From positions 1 to 30,524 of the forward strand of contig CAYQBU010000029.1 of the NCBI GenBank assembly GCA_964415785.1: a stretch of DNA of 30,524 nt. The letters run 5' to 3'. The number at the start of each line of letters is the position of its first letter. The stretch's first letter is position 1. The notes under the pieces were generated by a model. The model ran no database searches. It worked only from the letters and a program-made list of their open reading frames with translations, and was not told the origin of the DNA. Shown here piece by piece: positions 1 to 7,749 of the stretch. Both the position numbers and the translations under genes were made by a program. This DNA comes from SLJM01 sp964415785 (GTDB taxonomy: Bacteria > Myxococcota_A > Bradymonadia > Bradymonadales > Bradymonadaceae).

Positions 1-1
1 C

Positions 2-346
2 AGCGTCGCCGACCGCCTGGAGCGAAGCTACCGCCTCCGCGAAAAATTCTCCCAATCCTCCCAATCTGGCGCTGAGTCCGCTCCCTCACCCGCCTCCACA
101 GGCCCTCAACCCGAGGGCTACGCGACGCTGCCTTCTTCGCCCACCGAGCCCTCCGTGCAGGCCTATTGCAGCGCCCTTCGCGAGCAAGCCCAGACCCTCG
201 TGACCACCGGTCTCTACCACCAGGCCATCCCCCTTCTCGCCGAAGCCCTGGCCCTCGATCCCGCCCACGCCCCCACCCGTCAGGCCCTCGCCGAGGTCTA
301 CCGACAGCTCGGCAAAGATCCGCTGGCCGACGCCCTCAACGGCTAA
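2..346 (+). CDS. C-terminal part of a TPR-containing protein (5' end outside window)
   Basis: The frame is open from the first bases of the window to the TAA at 344-346, so this is the tail of a longer gene. The visible part begins with a charged stretch and a Ser/Pro/Gln-rich linker of about 35 residues. It then has one clear tetratricopeptide-like helical pair (ALREQAQTLVTTGLYHQAIP followed by LLAEALALDPAHAPTRQALA), with the DPAHAPTRQALAEVYRQLG pattern typical of TPR ends. TPRs mediate protein-protein contacts; the partner is unknown. A GTG at 155 is internal to the frame and is not the likely start. The gene ends 21 bp from the convergent stop of the large lipoprotein ORF. Neither catalytic domain nor function can be assigned from this fragment. 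Confidence 0.7.
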   Translation, partial: SVADRLERSYRLREKFSQSSQSGAESAPSPASTGPQPEGYATLPSSPTEPSVQAYCSALREQAQTLVTTGLYHQAIPLLAEALALDPAHAPTRQALAEVYRQLGKDPLADALNG

Positions 347-367
347 ATTGAGCCAGACTCACCGGGG

Positions 368-3300
368 TTAAAACCCGTCGAGCCACTCCATCTTAGGCGT
401 CGCTTCGGGGGCGTCGATATCGGAGGTCTCCACCTCCATATCCACCACCATCATCCCCTCATCCAGGCGATGCACGCCCACGAATAGTCCGCGAGCCGGC
501 TTCTCATTGGCCTCTCCCACCAACGTCTCCACTTCCCATCCCTCTTCGCCTCGTTGACCGTGGCGGATCTCGTGGGTCGAGGCGTCGTGATAGATCAACT
601 CCCAACCCTCTTCGCCGTGCCACAGCTGGACATCGTGGCCCACTTCGGCCTCGCTCCAACCGGAGGCCCTGTCGCGCACGCCGTCGATCACCCACTCCGT
701 ATCGCCCTCGCCATCGCGATAGATCAACGCCGGAATGGAGCGATCCATATAGGCGGCATGCAACTGGCCTTCTTCGTCCTTGACCACGCTGGCATAGGGA
801 CCAACGCCTTCGCCGATCCAGGTCGGCGACGACGCCTCGCCCTCGTCGTCGATATCGATCCAACCGGCTCGCTGCTCCACCCAATCCACAAACGAAATGC
901 CCAGCTCCCCCTCCGGCGACTCTACCCACTCCGTATACACCGCCGCAAAGGGAGGTCGCCCCGCCGCCCATTCGCCTTCCTCATCCAGATCCAGATTCCC
1001 ATAAGCAAGCACCTGATGCTCCACCTCGTCGACGCTCTCCATCGGCGCCTCCGAGTCGAGCACCCAGTAGCGCATCTGCGACACCTCCAGATCAAAGACT
1101 GCGCTCGTCGACACCACGTGAATCTGACCGTCTCGATAAATCGCCGCCGTATAATAGCCGCTGTCGAACCCCTCTAAATCCTCCAGGTCTGTTCGCTCAA
1201 AGACCCACTCCCCGCCATCAGAGACCCCTCTGGCGTAGCGCAATGCCTCCTCGCTGATATCGCGATAGAAGACGTGAATTTGACCCAGTTCATCGACCAC
1301 CGTCGCCGTATGGGTCCCCACATGTGGTCCGCGCTGATTGATCCCCCACCGCGGCCCCTCCGGATCGCCCACCGGATCGGCCTCCGGCACGCCGTCGACA
1401 AAGATCCATTCGCCCTCCATCTCACCACCTGTCATGGGGCGCACCATCAAATCGCGATACCCCAGGTTATGCACCGACAGCGCCGTCAACTCACCGCGCT
1501 GGTCAAGCGACGGATAGGCTCCGTAAAAGCGCATATCCAGCGGGTCATTGGCCAGGCATTCACAGTCCCCCTCCACCACCGAGCATTGCTCCGAGTCATA
1601 CGCCGGCGCCTCGGTCTGCTCCGCCGAAAACCCGGCCTCGCAACTGACCCCCGAGCAGGGGTCGGGCAGCGCCACGCATTCATTGCTCTCGTAGCAACAG
1701 CCCTGGCCGTCGTCGCATCCCCCGCCACAGATCAACTCACAGGCGCACTCCCCATCCTCATCGCAGACCTCGACCTCGTCGTCCTCGCACTCCTCCTGCT
1801 CCACACCGCTGCCGCTCTCGTCGCTGCTGCACCCGCCGAGGGCCAGAAGTCCCACCACCGCCACGGCGCTCCACACCTGGCGACGCCCCACTCCTCGTAG
1901 TCCCAACAAAAGCCCCATCACCACGAGCAACAGCCACCCCGTTGCCCCTCCCGACGACGCCTGGCAACCGGCCTGACCGCTCCCCTCGGCACCGCCTCCG
2001 GTGGCATCATGTCGCGGCGCGGATTCGGCGTCATCCTCTACCAATGTCGCTCCCTCGGTGCGACGATCCACCGTGATTTCGCCACCTGTGGCCACCATCT
2101 GCATCGGCGCCCATCCCCGCTCTGTGGGGCGCGCCTTGAGCTCCAGTTGATGCTCGCCCGGAAGGCGCAACACCGGATCGTCGAGCACCAACGTCGGGCC
2201 CTGACCGGCCACCCGCCAGGGACCACTTGCGCCCCAGCGATACAGGTACTCCACCTGCTCCGGCGCCACCGCCTGGCCGGCGCTGGTCGTCGACACTCCC
2301 AGGTGCACCTCCACCGACGAGGCCACATCGGTGGGCTCCTCGATGCGCACTTCTTTGGTGTCGATGCGCGCCTCAAGAGGCGCCCGCATCATCGCCGCGC
2401 CATCGTCATCATCGTCCAGGCCCACAAACACCAGGCTCGCAAAAATACCGAGCCCCTCACCCTCGTCGACGGCCGTCAGGCCTCCGTCGTCGATCTCTAA
2501 GGCGTAGCCCAGAAATTCGGGCAATTCAAAGGGCTCATCGAGCTCGTCGAGCAACTCCGGCAGCGCCAGATCCAAAAGCGTCGGGATCAGGTCTTCAAAG
2601 GTCTGCTGGTCTTCGGCGACCAGGTCGTCATTTCTCAGGCGAATATTGCCAAAGGCCTCTCCAATATCGCCCAACACCAACAACAGCCCCTCGTCGACGG
2701 GCTCGATGCCCAGGGGTAAATCCAGGTCGATGCGAAGCGTAAATAGCCGCGCCCGCCGCTCCTGGACGTAGCCATAGACGTGGACGTCCAGATCATCCCA
2801 CTGCACCTGGAGGAGCCCCTCCACCACATCTCCGCTCTCGATCGTATTGGCGCCAAATTCGACCGTCGGCGCCTCCTGGGGCGAAAGCCTCAACTGCATG
2901 GGTCCCTGCTCGGTGGCGATATCCTCCAGGGAATCCACGAAGAAGCTAAACGCATCCGTATTGAGCAAGTCGATCTCCTCGCCATCGATCACCAGGCACA
3001 GTCCGCCACTGGCCCAGATCGACCACAAGAGATGCTCCATGGTCACCCGGTGAAGCCCAATGCCAAACATATAGGGCTCGCCGTCGGGCCGCTCCTCGCC
3101 GCTCAGATCCATCAGCGGATCCAGGGCCTCCACCGGCGGCCGATCCACATCGCCCACGGGCACGCACGTCGACTCATAGGCCGGATCAAAGCCCGCCTTT
3201 AGCCCCAACGTCAGCCCCGGCTCCGCCTCCGCCCGATCGGCGACCCGCCCCGTCAACGCGATCTCGGCGATGTCGGAGGCCACCATGTCCGTGAGCAGAT

Positions 3301-4201
3301 CCTCGAGCTCCAATTGCCCCTCGATCCCCAGGAGAAGAGGCACGCAACGATCGGCGTCGTCATACATGCACATCGGTGGATCATCATCGTCGACGCAACT
3401 GGAACCCGACGGACAGGGCAGGTCCCCATCACCACAACTTCGGCACAATTGCTCGCCCACCAGATCATCGATCACATCATCGAGCTGATCGATGAGCAGG
3501 CCTCTAAGCGTTCCATCCAAAAAGGTCTCCACGCCCCAACCCAGGGCCCCACATCCAAAGCTGTCGCGATTGGTCAGACTATATCCCACATCGTCGATAT
3601 CGGCGTCCAACTCCCCGAATTCGATCATGATATCGTCGAGGGCGCTCTCCTCATCGATCACAAATTCGATGGGCACAGTCACCGGGATCTGCGCCGCCTC
3701 GTCTTCGCCACCGGATTCGCTATAAAGATTGAGCCAGCAATCGGAGAGCAGCGCCGATATCGGCAATTGCTCGTGCAGCCCACCTACCGTGACCGCCACC
3801 TGCAGTTCATTGGGCTCCACGGCCGTGATCTCCGCCTCTTCGATCTCCAGATCCAACTGGCAGCCCGTCTCCCCATTGTCGCATTCGCTATCCTCGTGGC
3901 AAATATCGGCCCCGCTCTCGCTGACCGGCTCCAGGCAAAAACTGAGCCCATCGTCGGCCACCCCGGCGATCAGGTTATCCAACTCATCCTCGATAAACCC
4001 GAAGCCGTGCTCCGTAATTCGCACCTCGCCGCTTCCCTCCAGCGCATAATCGTAGGCATCCTCTGGAAAGGGCGCCTCGCTAAAGCCGTCGATATCGCAG
4101 CCCCCATCGCAGCCCACCAGCATCAGCGCTGCCAGCCCCAACCACAGTGCCCTCGTCCAGCCCGAACGCCCCTTCGCCTCTTTGCGCATCGCTCCATTCA
4201 T
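368..4201 (-). CDS. Giant lipoprotein ORF: N-terminal lipoprotein with MYXO-CTERM-like tail fused in frame to a second Cys-rich, beta-propeller-like lipoprotein
   Basis: A 1277-residue frame. I chose the ATG at 4201 because an upstream ATG (4273) overlaps cca and would give an overlong signal-peptide n-region; an ATG at 4189 is also possible. Residues 1-31 form a lipoprotein signal (ALMLVGC). Residues ~32-735 are acidic, with alternating hydrophobic strands and a CRSCGDGDLPC Cys cluster; the long amphipathic strands recall lipid-binding TULIP folds, but this is a guess. Residues ~746-775 look like a MYXO-CTERM sorting tail (Cys, small residues, hydrophobic helix, RR). Immediately after comes a second lipobox, LALGGC (Cys at 1829-1831), then about 80 residues very rich in Cys. 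The remainder has repeats of the type IHVFYRDISEEALRY, LHAAYMDRSIPALIY and LIYHDASTHEIRH, resembling propeller blades. The gene lies 32 bp downstream of cca on the same strand. Function unknown; probably cell-surface. Confidence 0.75.
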   Translation of the reverse strand: MNGAMRKEAKGRSGWTRALWLGLAALMLVGCDGGCDIDGFSEAPFPEDAYDYALEGSGEVRITEHGFGFIEDELDNLIAGVADDGLSFCLEPVSESGADICHEDSECDNGETGCQLDLEIEEAEITAVEPNELQVAVTVGGLHEQLPISALLSDCWLNLYSESGGEDEAAQIPVTVPIEFVIDEESALDDIMIEFGELDADIDDVGYSLTNRDSFGCGALGWGVETFLDGTLRGLLIDQLDDVIDDLVGEQLCRSCGDGDLPCPSGSSCVDDDDPPMCMYDDADRCVPLLLGIEGQLELEDLLTDMVASDIAEIALTGRVADRAEAEPGLTLGLKAGFDPAYESTCVPVGDVDRPPVEALDPLMDLSGEERPDGEPYMFGIGLHRVTMEHLLWSIWASGGLCLVIDGEEIDLLNTDAFSFFVDSLEDIATEQGPMQLRLSPQEAPTVEFGANTIESGDVVEGLLQVQWDDLDVHVYGYVQERRARLFTLRIDLDLPLGIEPVDEGLLLVLGDIGEAFGNIRLRNDDLVAEDQQTFEDLIPTLLDLALPELLDELDEPFELPEFLGYALEIDDGGLTAVDEGEGLGIFASLVFVGLDDDDDGAAMMRAPLEARIDTKEVRIEEPTDVASSVEVHLGVSTTSAGQAVAPEQVEYLYRWGASGPWRVAGQGPTLVLDDPVLRLPGEHQLELKARPTERGWAPMQMVATGGEITVDRRTEGATLVEDDAESAPRHDATGGGAEGSGQAGCQASSGGATGWLLLVVMGLLLGLRGVGRRQVWSAVAVVGLLALGGCSSDESGSGVEQEECEDDEVEVCDEDGECACELICGGGCDDGQGCCYESNECVALPDPCSGVSCEAGFSAEQTEAPAYDSEQCSVVEGDCECLANDPLDMRFYGAYPSLDQRGELTALSVHNLGYRDLMVRPMTGGEMEGEWIFVDGVPEADPVGDPEGPRWGINQRGPHVGTHTATVVDELGQIHVFYRDISEEALRYARGVSDGGEWVFERTDLEDLEGFDSGYYTAAIYRDGQIHVVSTSAVFDLEVSQMRYWVLDSEAPMESVDEVEHQVLAYGNLDLDEEGEWAAGRPPFAAVYTEWVESPEGELGISFVDWVEQRAGWIDIDDEGEASSPTWIGEGVGPYASVVKDEEGQLHAAYMDRSIPALIYRDGEGDTEWVIDGVRDRASGWSEAEVGHDVQLWHGEEGWELIYHDASTHEIRHGQRGEEGWEVETLVGEANEKPARGLFVGVHRLDEGMMVVDMEVETSDIDAPEATPKMEWLDGF
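1829..1966 (-). other. Junction of MYXO-CTERM-like tail and second lipoprotein signal peptide inside one ORF
   Basis: Reading on the minus strand, the Cys codon at 1964-1966 opens a tripartite tail: Cys, a short Ser/Gly spacer, the helix WLLLVVMGLLLGL, then RGVGRR. With no stop codon, the frame runs straight into VWSAVAVVGLLALGGC, a textbook lipoprotein signal ending at the Cys codon 1829-1831. Normally the first motif ends a protein and the second starts one. The CAG codon at 1877-1879 just after RR is a single transition from TAG. An ATG at 1916-1918 could start a separate downstream protein, though no good Shine-Dalgarno sequence precedes it. Confidence 0.6.
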
Positions 4202-4233
4202 CTCTCGGTCCCGGCCTCTAGAAAGGGCGCCTG

Positions 4234-5643
4234 TCACTCCACCGTCTTCTCCTCGCGCACTTCTTTGAGGCATGGCGGCGGATCTTGGCGCAAATGATCG
4301 ACGTAATAGTCTTTGCTTTGGTCGCTTTCGATGATGCCGTCCATGATACGCTCTTCGAGGGCATCCTTCAAATCTCCGATCACCGGCGAGGGCTTGAGCC
4401 CAAAGGCGTTGATCAGGGCATGGCCCAACCCGCTCGGAAATCGCGCCCGCAGTGAATCCTCTTCGGCCAGCGCCTCGATGCGGCCCTCCAACTCGTCGAC
4501 CCGACTCAACGCCTCCTGGCGACGATCGGCATCGCCCGTCGTCAGATCGGCGCGCGCCACGGCCAGCATGCTCTCCAGATAGGGATCCAGATCACGCACC
4601 AGGCGCCGCACGGCGCTATCGCCCCACTCACTCGTATATTCGGCGACCCGCCCGTGATTGGCGATAATGAAGCGCACCTCGTCGCGCGTTTTATTGTCCA
4701 GCGTAAAGCGATCGGCGATCCCCTCAAAGAGCATCGCCCCCTCCTTTTCATGGCGATAAAAGCTCACCTTGCCGGCCTCCACATCGACGCGGCGCGTCCA
4801 CACCTTGCCTATATCGTGGAGCAAGGCCGCCCACTTGATGGCCTTCGTATCCGGCGACTGCTGGACCACCTTCAACGTGTGGTCCCACAGATCCTTGTGG
4901 GGCACCGCCGACGTCTTCTCAAACCCCTTCAGCGCCGCCACCTCCGGCAAGATCACCCCCAGCACCCGCACATCGTATAGAAACTCCATCGCATCTCGCA
5001 GATAGTCGCCGCGAAGCACCTTCGTCATTTCCTGAAGCCAGCGCTCGCGGCTGATATCCAGGATATGCTCCGCACGATCGAAGGAGGCCTGGTACAGATC
5101 CTCTTCGATCTCAAAGCCCAATCGGCTCTGAAATCGAGAGACCCTCAAAATCCTCAAGGGATCTTCGGCCAGCGTCTCCCAGGGATCGCCGATCACCCTC
5201 AAAATCCCCGCCCGCAGATCGCTGAGCCCATCATAGGGGTCGGTAAACTTACCATCCTTGTCGATGGCCATGGAGTTGATCGAAAAATCGCGGCGACCCA
5301 GATCCTGCTCAATGGTATCGCCGAATTTGACCTGCGGGTGGCGACTTCCCCGCCGGTAATACTCCTCCGATCGGTACGTCGTCACCTGGCAATCCTTGGG
5401 ATAGCCCTCCTCTTTAGGTCCATGGAGCACCGCCCCTACGGTCCCGAACTCAAAGCCCATATCGTAATGGGGCAAATTGGCATCCTTGATGATCCGCAGC
5501 GACTCCTCCGGTCGGGCATTGGTGCAAAAATCGAGGTCATCGAGCTCCGTCTCCGGGATCCCCAGCGCGATGTCGCGCACCGCTCCCCCCACCAGATAGA
5601 GCTCCTTTCCCGCCTCGTCGAACGCCTTGAATAACCGTTCCAT
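4234..5643 (-). CDS. cca: CCA tRNA nucleotidyltransferase (class II polynucleotide adenylyltransferase fold) with HD domain
   Basis: Adds or repairs the 3' CCA of tRNAs in the cytoplasm. The 469-residue protein has the nucleotidyltransferase signature LVGGAVRD near residue 17, followed by the metal-binding DLDFCT (D-x-D). It also has the GRRDFSINSMAID motif, the ATP/CTP-recognition segment DPLRILRVSRFQSRLGF and an HD-type segment (HKDLWDHTLKVV and LLHDIGK). I placed the start at the ATG at 5643 because AGGAAAG (5646-5652) is a good ribosome-binding site for it; the frame can be extended to a TTG at 5655 that has no such site. The gene is divergent from the Fic-like gene and is followed on the same strand by the large lipoprotein ORF. 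Both CCA-adding and poly(A)-polymerase paralogues share these motifs; CCA addition is the likelier role. Confidence 0.93.
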   Translation of the reverse strand: MERLFKAFDEAGKELYLVGGAVRDIALGIPETELDDLDFCTNARPEESLRIIKDANLPHYDMGFEFGTVGAVLHGPKEEGYPKDCQVTTYRSEEYYRRGSRHPQVKFGDTIEQDLGRRDFSINSMAIDKDGKFTDPYDGLSDLRAGILRVIGDPWETLAEDPLRILRVSRFQSRLGFEIEEDLYQASFDRAEHILDISRERWLQEMTKVLRGDYLRDAMEFLYDVRVLGVILPEVAALKGFEKTSAVPHKDLWDHTLKVVQQSPDTKAIKWAALLHDIGKVWTRRVDVEAGKVSFYRHEKEGAMLFEGIADRFTLDNKTRDEVRFIIANHGRVAEYTSEWGDSAVRRLVRDLDPYLESMLAVARADLTTGDADRRQEALSRVDELEGRIEALAEEDSLRARFPSGLGHALINAFGLKPSPVIGDLKDALEERIMDGIIESDQSKDYYVDHLRQDPPPCLKEVREEKTVE

Positions 5644-5645
5644 CT

Positions 5646-5652
5646 CTTTCCT
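5646..5652 (-). promoter_or_regulatory. Ribosome-binding site deciding the cca start
   Basis: AGGAAAG on the minus strand, with its AGGA core 5 nt from the ATG at 5643. It excludes the TTG at 5655 (which overlaps this site) as the main start. Confidence 0.6.
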
Positions 5653-5725
5653 CAATGCCTGCAGTGACCTCTCATTGGGACTGCGGTCTAACGCAACTAT
5701 CGGCTGCGAATCAACGCCCCCGAAA

Positions 5726-5731
5726 ATTATA
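5726..5731 (-). promoter_or_regulatory. Candidate -10 element for cca
   Basis: A perfect TATAAT on the minus strand, 83 nt before the cca ATG. The hexamer 17 bp upstream (CGAGCG) is a poor -35, so an activator or another start may be involved. It lies next to the plus-strand promoter of the divergent Fic-like gene. Confidence 0.35.
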
Positions 5732-5732
5732 T

Positions 5733-5761
5733 TTGCATCGCCTTTGCCCGCTCGCTATCCT
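5733..5761 (+). promoter_or_regulatory. Candidate sigma70-type promoter of the Fic-like gene
   Basis: TTGCAT, a 17-bp spacer, then TATCCT, about 100 nt before the ATG at 5863. Spacing is ideal and the hexamers match consensus at 4/6 positions each. It abuts the minus-strand TATAAT, so the two divergent promoters would compete or be co-regulated. Confidence 0.45.
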
Positions 5762-5862
5762 CAACGCTGTTAGGTCGAGCCCATGAAACGGGCCATCTTC
5801 ATCCGGGAGTGCTCTGGAGTGTTGGGGAACACCTGCCGCCGCGATGAGACACGGAGGCCATC

Positions 5863-6609
5863 ATGACTCTGACCTATCTGGACATCGATCAGCAGTGTTC
5901 CCTTTATCAGGACACCTTGCAGATCAGCGACGATTTCTTTGAACGTTTGGCCGTATCTTGGCTTTATCACGACCACGCCCTGGAGGGGCAGGTCGTGGAA
6001 TCCCGAGATATTGACCGCGCGCTTCGAGGCTTGCCGGGCCGCAATTATTGCGACCGAATGCTCCTGCATTCGCTCAAGGCCCAGCGAGATGCGATAGATT
6101 ATATCCACAACCAGGCCCATCGCGGCGCCGCCATCGATCTCGATTGGCTCCGCGACCTTCACCGCCGCCTGTGTCCCGACGACGCCGAACGGCCGGGCTG
6201 CTATCGCGATCGCGACACCTCCCCGGGCGTCTATCACCTCGATGTCGTCCCCTCCAATAGCATCTCCTATCACGCCCACAAATTCATCGATGAGCTCCAG
6301 GGCGAACTGGCGTCGATGCACCCCATTCGCCGCGCCGCCCACGCTCACTGGCGATTTATGCGCCTCTTTCCCTTCGACGAGCGAACCGGCGTTGTCGGCC
6401 GCCTGATGCTCAACTTTACGCTCATCCAAAACCGCTTTCCACCGGCCATCATCCACGCCACAGAGCGACAGGCCTACTTCGACGCCCTCAACGGCCACCA
6501 GAACGATATGGTTCCCGTGGTCGTGGACGCCATCCGCTCCACCCTCGACGCCGCTCAACGGGTCCATCAGCAATCCACTCCCGCCCCCCGACGACGCGCC
6601 GCCTACTGA
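5863..6609 (+). CDS. Fic-fold family protein with degenerate catalytic motif (probable pseudoenzyme)
   Basis: The 248-residue protein has the layout of Fic/DOC proteins. An N-terminal helix, HALEGQVVE (residues 38-46), resembles the Glu-containing inhibitory helix of class II Fic proteins. A helical core follows, with RGAAIDLDWLRDLHRRL and the PGCYRDRDTSPGVYHLDVVP segment, which corresponds to the usual G-x-(W/Y)-R flap. The core motif is FPFDERTGVVGR (169-180), where active enzymes have H-P-F-x-(D/E)-G-N-G-R-x-x-R. Phe, Glu, Gly and the last Arg are kept. The catalytic His is Phe and the Gly-Asn and first Arg are lost. AMP transfer by the usual mechanism is therefore unlikely. The start is supported by GGAGG 5 nt upstream (5853-5857). 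The gene is monocistronic, followed by a strong hairpin. Family assignment is fairly sure; role unknown. Confidence 0.75.
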   Translation: MTLTYLDIDQQCSLYQDTLQISDDFFERLAVSWLYHDHALEGQVVESRDIDRALRGLPGRNYCDRMLLHSLKAQRDAIDYIHNQAHRGAAIDLDWLRDLHRRLCPDDAERPGCYRDRDTSPGVYHLDVVPSNSISYHAHKFIDELQGELASMHPIRRAAHAHWRFMRLFPFDERTGVVGRLMLNFTLIQNRFPPAIIHATERQAYFDALNGHQNDMVPVVVDAIRSTLDAAQRVHQQSTPAPRRRAAY

Positions 6610-6619
6610 TCGCCCTTTT

Positions 6620-6662
6620 CCCCGATGAGCGCCGCCCTTTTCTCCTTCGGCGCTCATCGGGG
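6620..6662 (+). terminator. Hairpin terminator candidate after the Fic-like gene
   Basis: Perfect 15-bp inverted repeat (CCCCGATGAGCGCCG at 6620-6634 and its complement at 6648-6662) with a 13-nt pyrimidine-rich loop, 10 nt past the stop codon. No T tract follows on either strand, so it may be a transcript-stabilising or factor-assisted structure instead. Confidence 0.55.
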
Positions 6663-7008
6663 ATGGACGTTGAACACCAATTGAACAGCCCACCCCCTGT
6701 TCACCGCTTTGGGCTTTAATTTCAACGACTTACTCCCTTATTACTCCCATCCCCCGGCCACCTGAACAGGATTTTCATTTGCCATCCCCTCGATGGTGCC
6801 CAGATCCTATGGGGTGGAAAGACGAGTCGGTTCGGCCCGCGCCCCCTTCGGCGCACGTTGACACCTCTCGGCTCACCGCTAGTCTGGGAATGCCCGCGCT
6901 GACGATACCATCGTGGCCCTCTTTTGCGCCCCCTCTGGCGTCGTCACATCCAACGCTTTTCGGACCTCCTTTGGGTCCCCATCTAATTTGCGCGACGGGA
7001 GTATGAAG
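6663..7008. other. Intergenic region upstream of ribA
   Basis: No convincing gene; the open frames here lack ribosome-binding sites and family similarity. It holds a cluster of TGAACA-type words: TGAACAC at 6671-6677, TGAACAG at 6682-6688 facing CTGTTCA at 6697-6703 (8-nt spacer), and TGAACAG again at 6763-6769. A promoter candidate lies further on. I looked for the conserved FMN-riboswitch segments, which often precede riboflavin genes, and did not recognise them. Confidence 0.45.
6858..6885 (+). promoter_or_regulatory. Candidate promoter of ribA
   Basis: A perfect TTGACA, 16-bp spacer, then TAGTCT. The -10 is weak (3/6) but of a type often seen in GC-rich deltaproteobacteria. It would give a leader of roughly 110-115 nt before the ATG at 7009. 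Confidence 0.4.
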
Positions 7009-7662
7009 ATGCCTACGAAGTTACAAGTAGCCCCTCAATCTCAGGGACAGACCACCATCGACGATCCCTCCGAAGACCTAAACGTGGAGCGTTTTGCCAC
7101 CGCTCAACTGCCCAGCCAATACGGCCAGTTTCAAATTGTGGCTTTCACCAATAACCGCGACAACAAGGACCATGTCGCCGTCATCCATGGCGATATCGAG
7201 GGCCGCGAACGAGTGCTCACCCGCATTCACAGCGAGTGTCTTACCGGCGACGTCTTCGGCAGCCTCAAATGCGATTGTGGGCCCCAGCTCGATCTCGCAC
7301 TCCAGGAGATCGCCGAAACCGACGCCGGCGTCGTCCTCTATATGCGCCAGGAGGGCCGAGGCATTGGCCTCGCCAACAAAGTCAAAGCCTACTCCCTTCA
7401 GGACAATGGCCTCGACACTGTAGAGGCCAATCACCACCTGGGCTTTGACGACGATATTCGCGACTACGACATCTCCGCCGAAATGCTTCATATTCTGGGC
7501 ATTGAGAGCATCGTCCTCATGACCAACAATCCCTCCAAGGTTGAAGGCCTGGAAGCCGCTGGCGTCACCATCGACGAGCGAAAGCCCATCAAGACCACGC
7601 CCAACCGCTACAACTTCAACTACTTGGAGACCAAGCGCCTCAAGAGCGGCCACCTCCTCTAA
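7009..7662 (+). CDS. ribA: GTP cyclohydrolase II
   Basis: Opens the imidazole ring of GTP and releases formate and pyrophosphate, the first committed step of riboflavin/FMN synthesis. The 217-residue protein is a stand-alone RibA without a RibB domain. The zinc ligands are visible as HSEC (Cys77) and KCDC (Cys88, Cys90). GVVLYMRQEGRGIGLANKVKAY is the GTP-binding and catalytic stretch, and MTNNPSKVEGLEAAGV is the typical C-terminal signature. I start at the ATG at 7009 because GGGAG (6997-7001) is 7 nt away. The ATG at 7003 is too close to it, and the frame extension to 6913 has no support. The first 25 residues are a poorly conserved extension. The gene is not clustered with other rib genes here. 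Confidence 0.93.
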   Translation: MPTKLQVAPQSQGQTTIDDPSEDLNVERFATAQLPSQYGQFQIVAFTNNRDNKDHVAVIHGDIEGRERVLTRIHSECLTGDVFGSLKCDCGPQLDLALQEIAETDAGVVLYMRQEGRGIGLANKVKAYSLQDNGLDTVEANHHLGFDDDIRDYDISAEMLHILGIESIVLMTNNPSKVEGLEAAGVTIDERKPIKTTPNRYNFNYLETKRLKSGHLL

Positions 7663-7683
7663 GTTCAATTCAGAGCGTCCACG

Positions 7684-7711
7684 TTTACACGGCGCATGTT
7701 GTGGTTATCCT
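7684..7711 (+). promoter_or_regulatory. Candidate promoter of the beta-barrel gene
   Basis: TTTACA, 16-bp spacer, TATCCT (5/6 and 4/6 matches), about 40 nt before the ATG at 7750 and just after the ribA stop. It implies separate expression of the next gene. Confidence 0.45.
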
Positions 7712-7749
7712 CTGGCGGCAATCATATTTGACCAGCCCCGAGGTCCCGC

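Noticed and set aside
362..377. Terminator between the TPR-protein tail and the large lipoprotein ORF
   Set aside because: The GGGTT/AACCC pair has only a 2-nt loop and no T tract; too small to form a useful hairpin.
6671..6703. LexA/SOS box
   Set aside because: GAAC and GTTC are separated by 12 bp, not the spacing of known LexA boxes, and the downstream gene is not SOS-related.
6663..7008. FMN riboswitch upstream of ribA
   Set aside because: I did not find the conserved FMN-element segments; only short TGAACA words and a promoter-like pair are visible.
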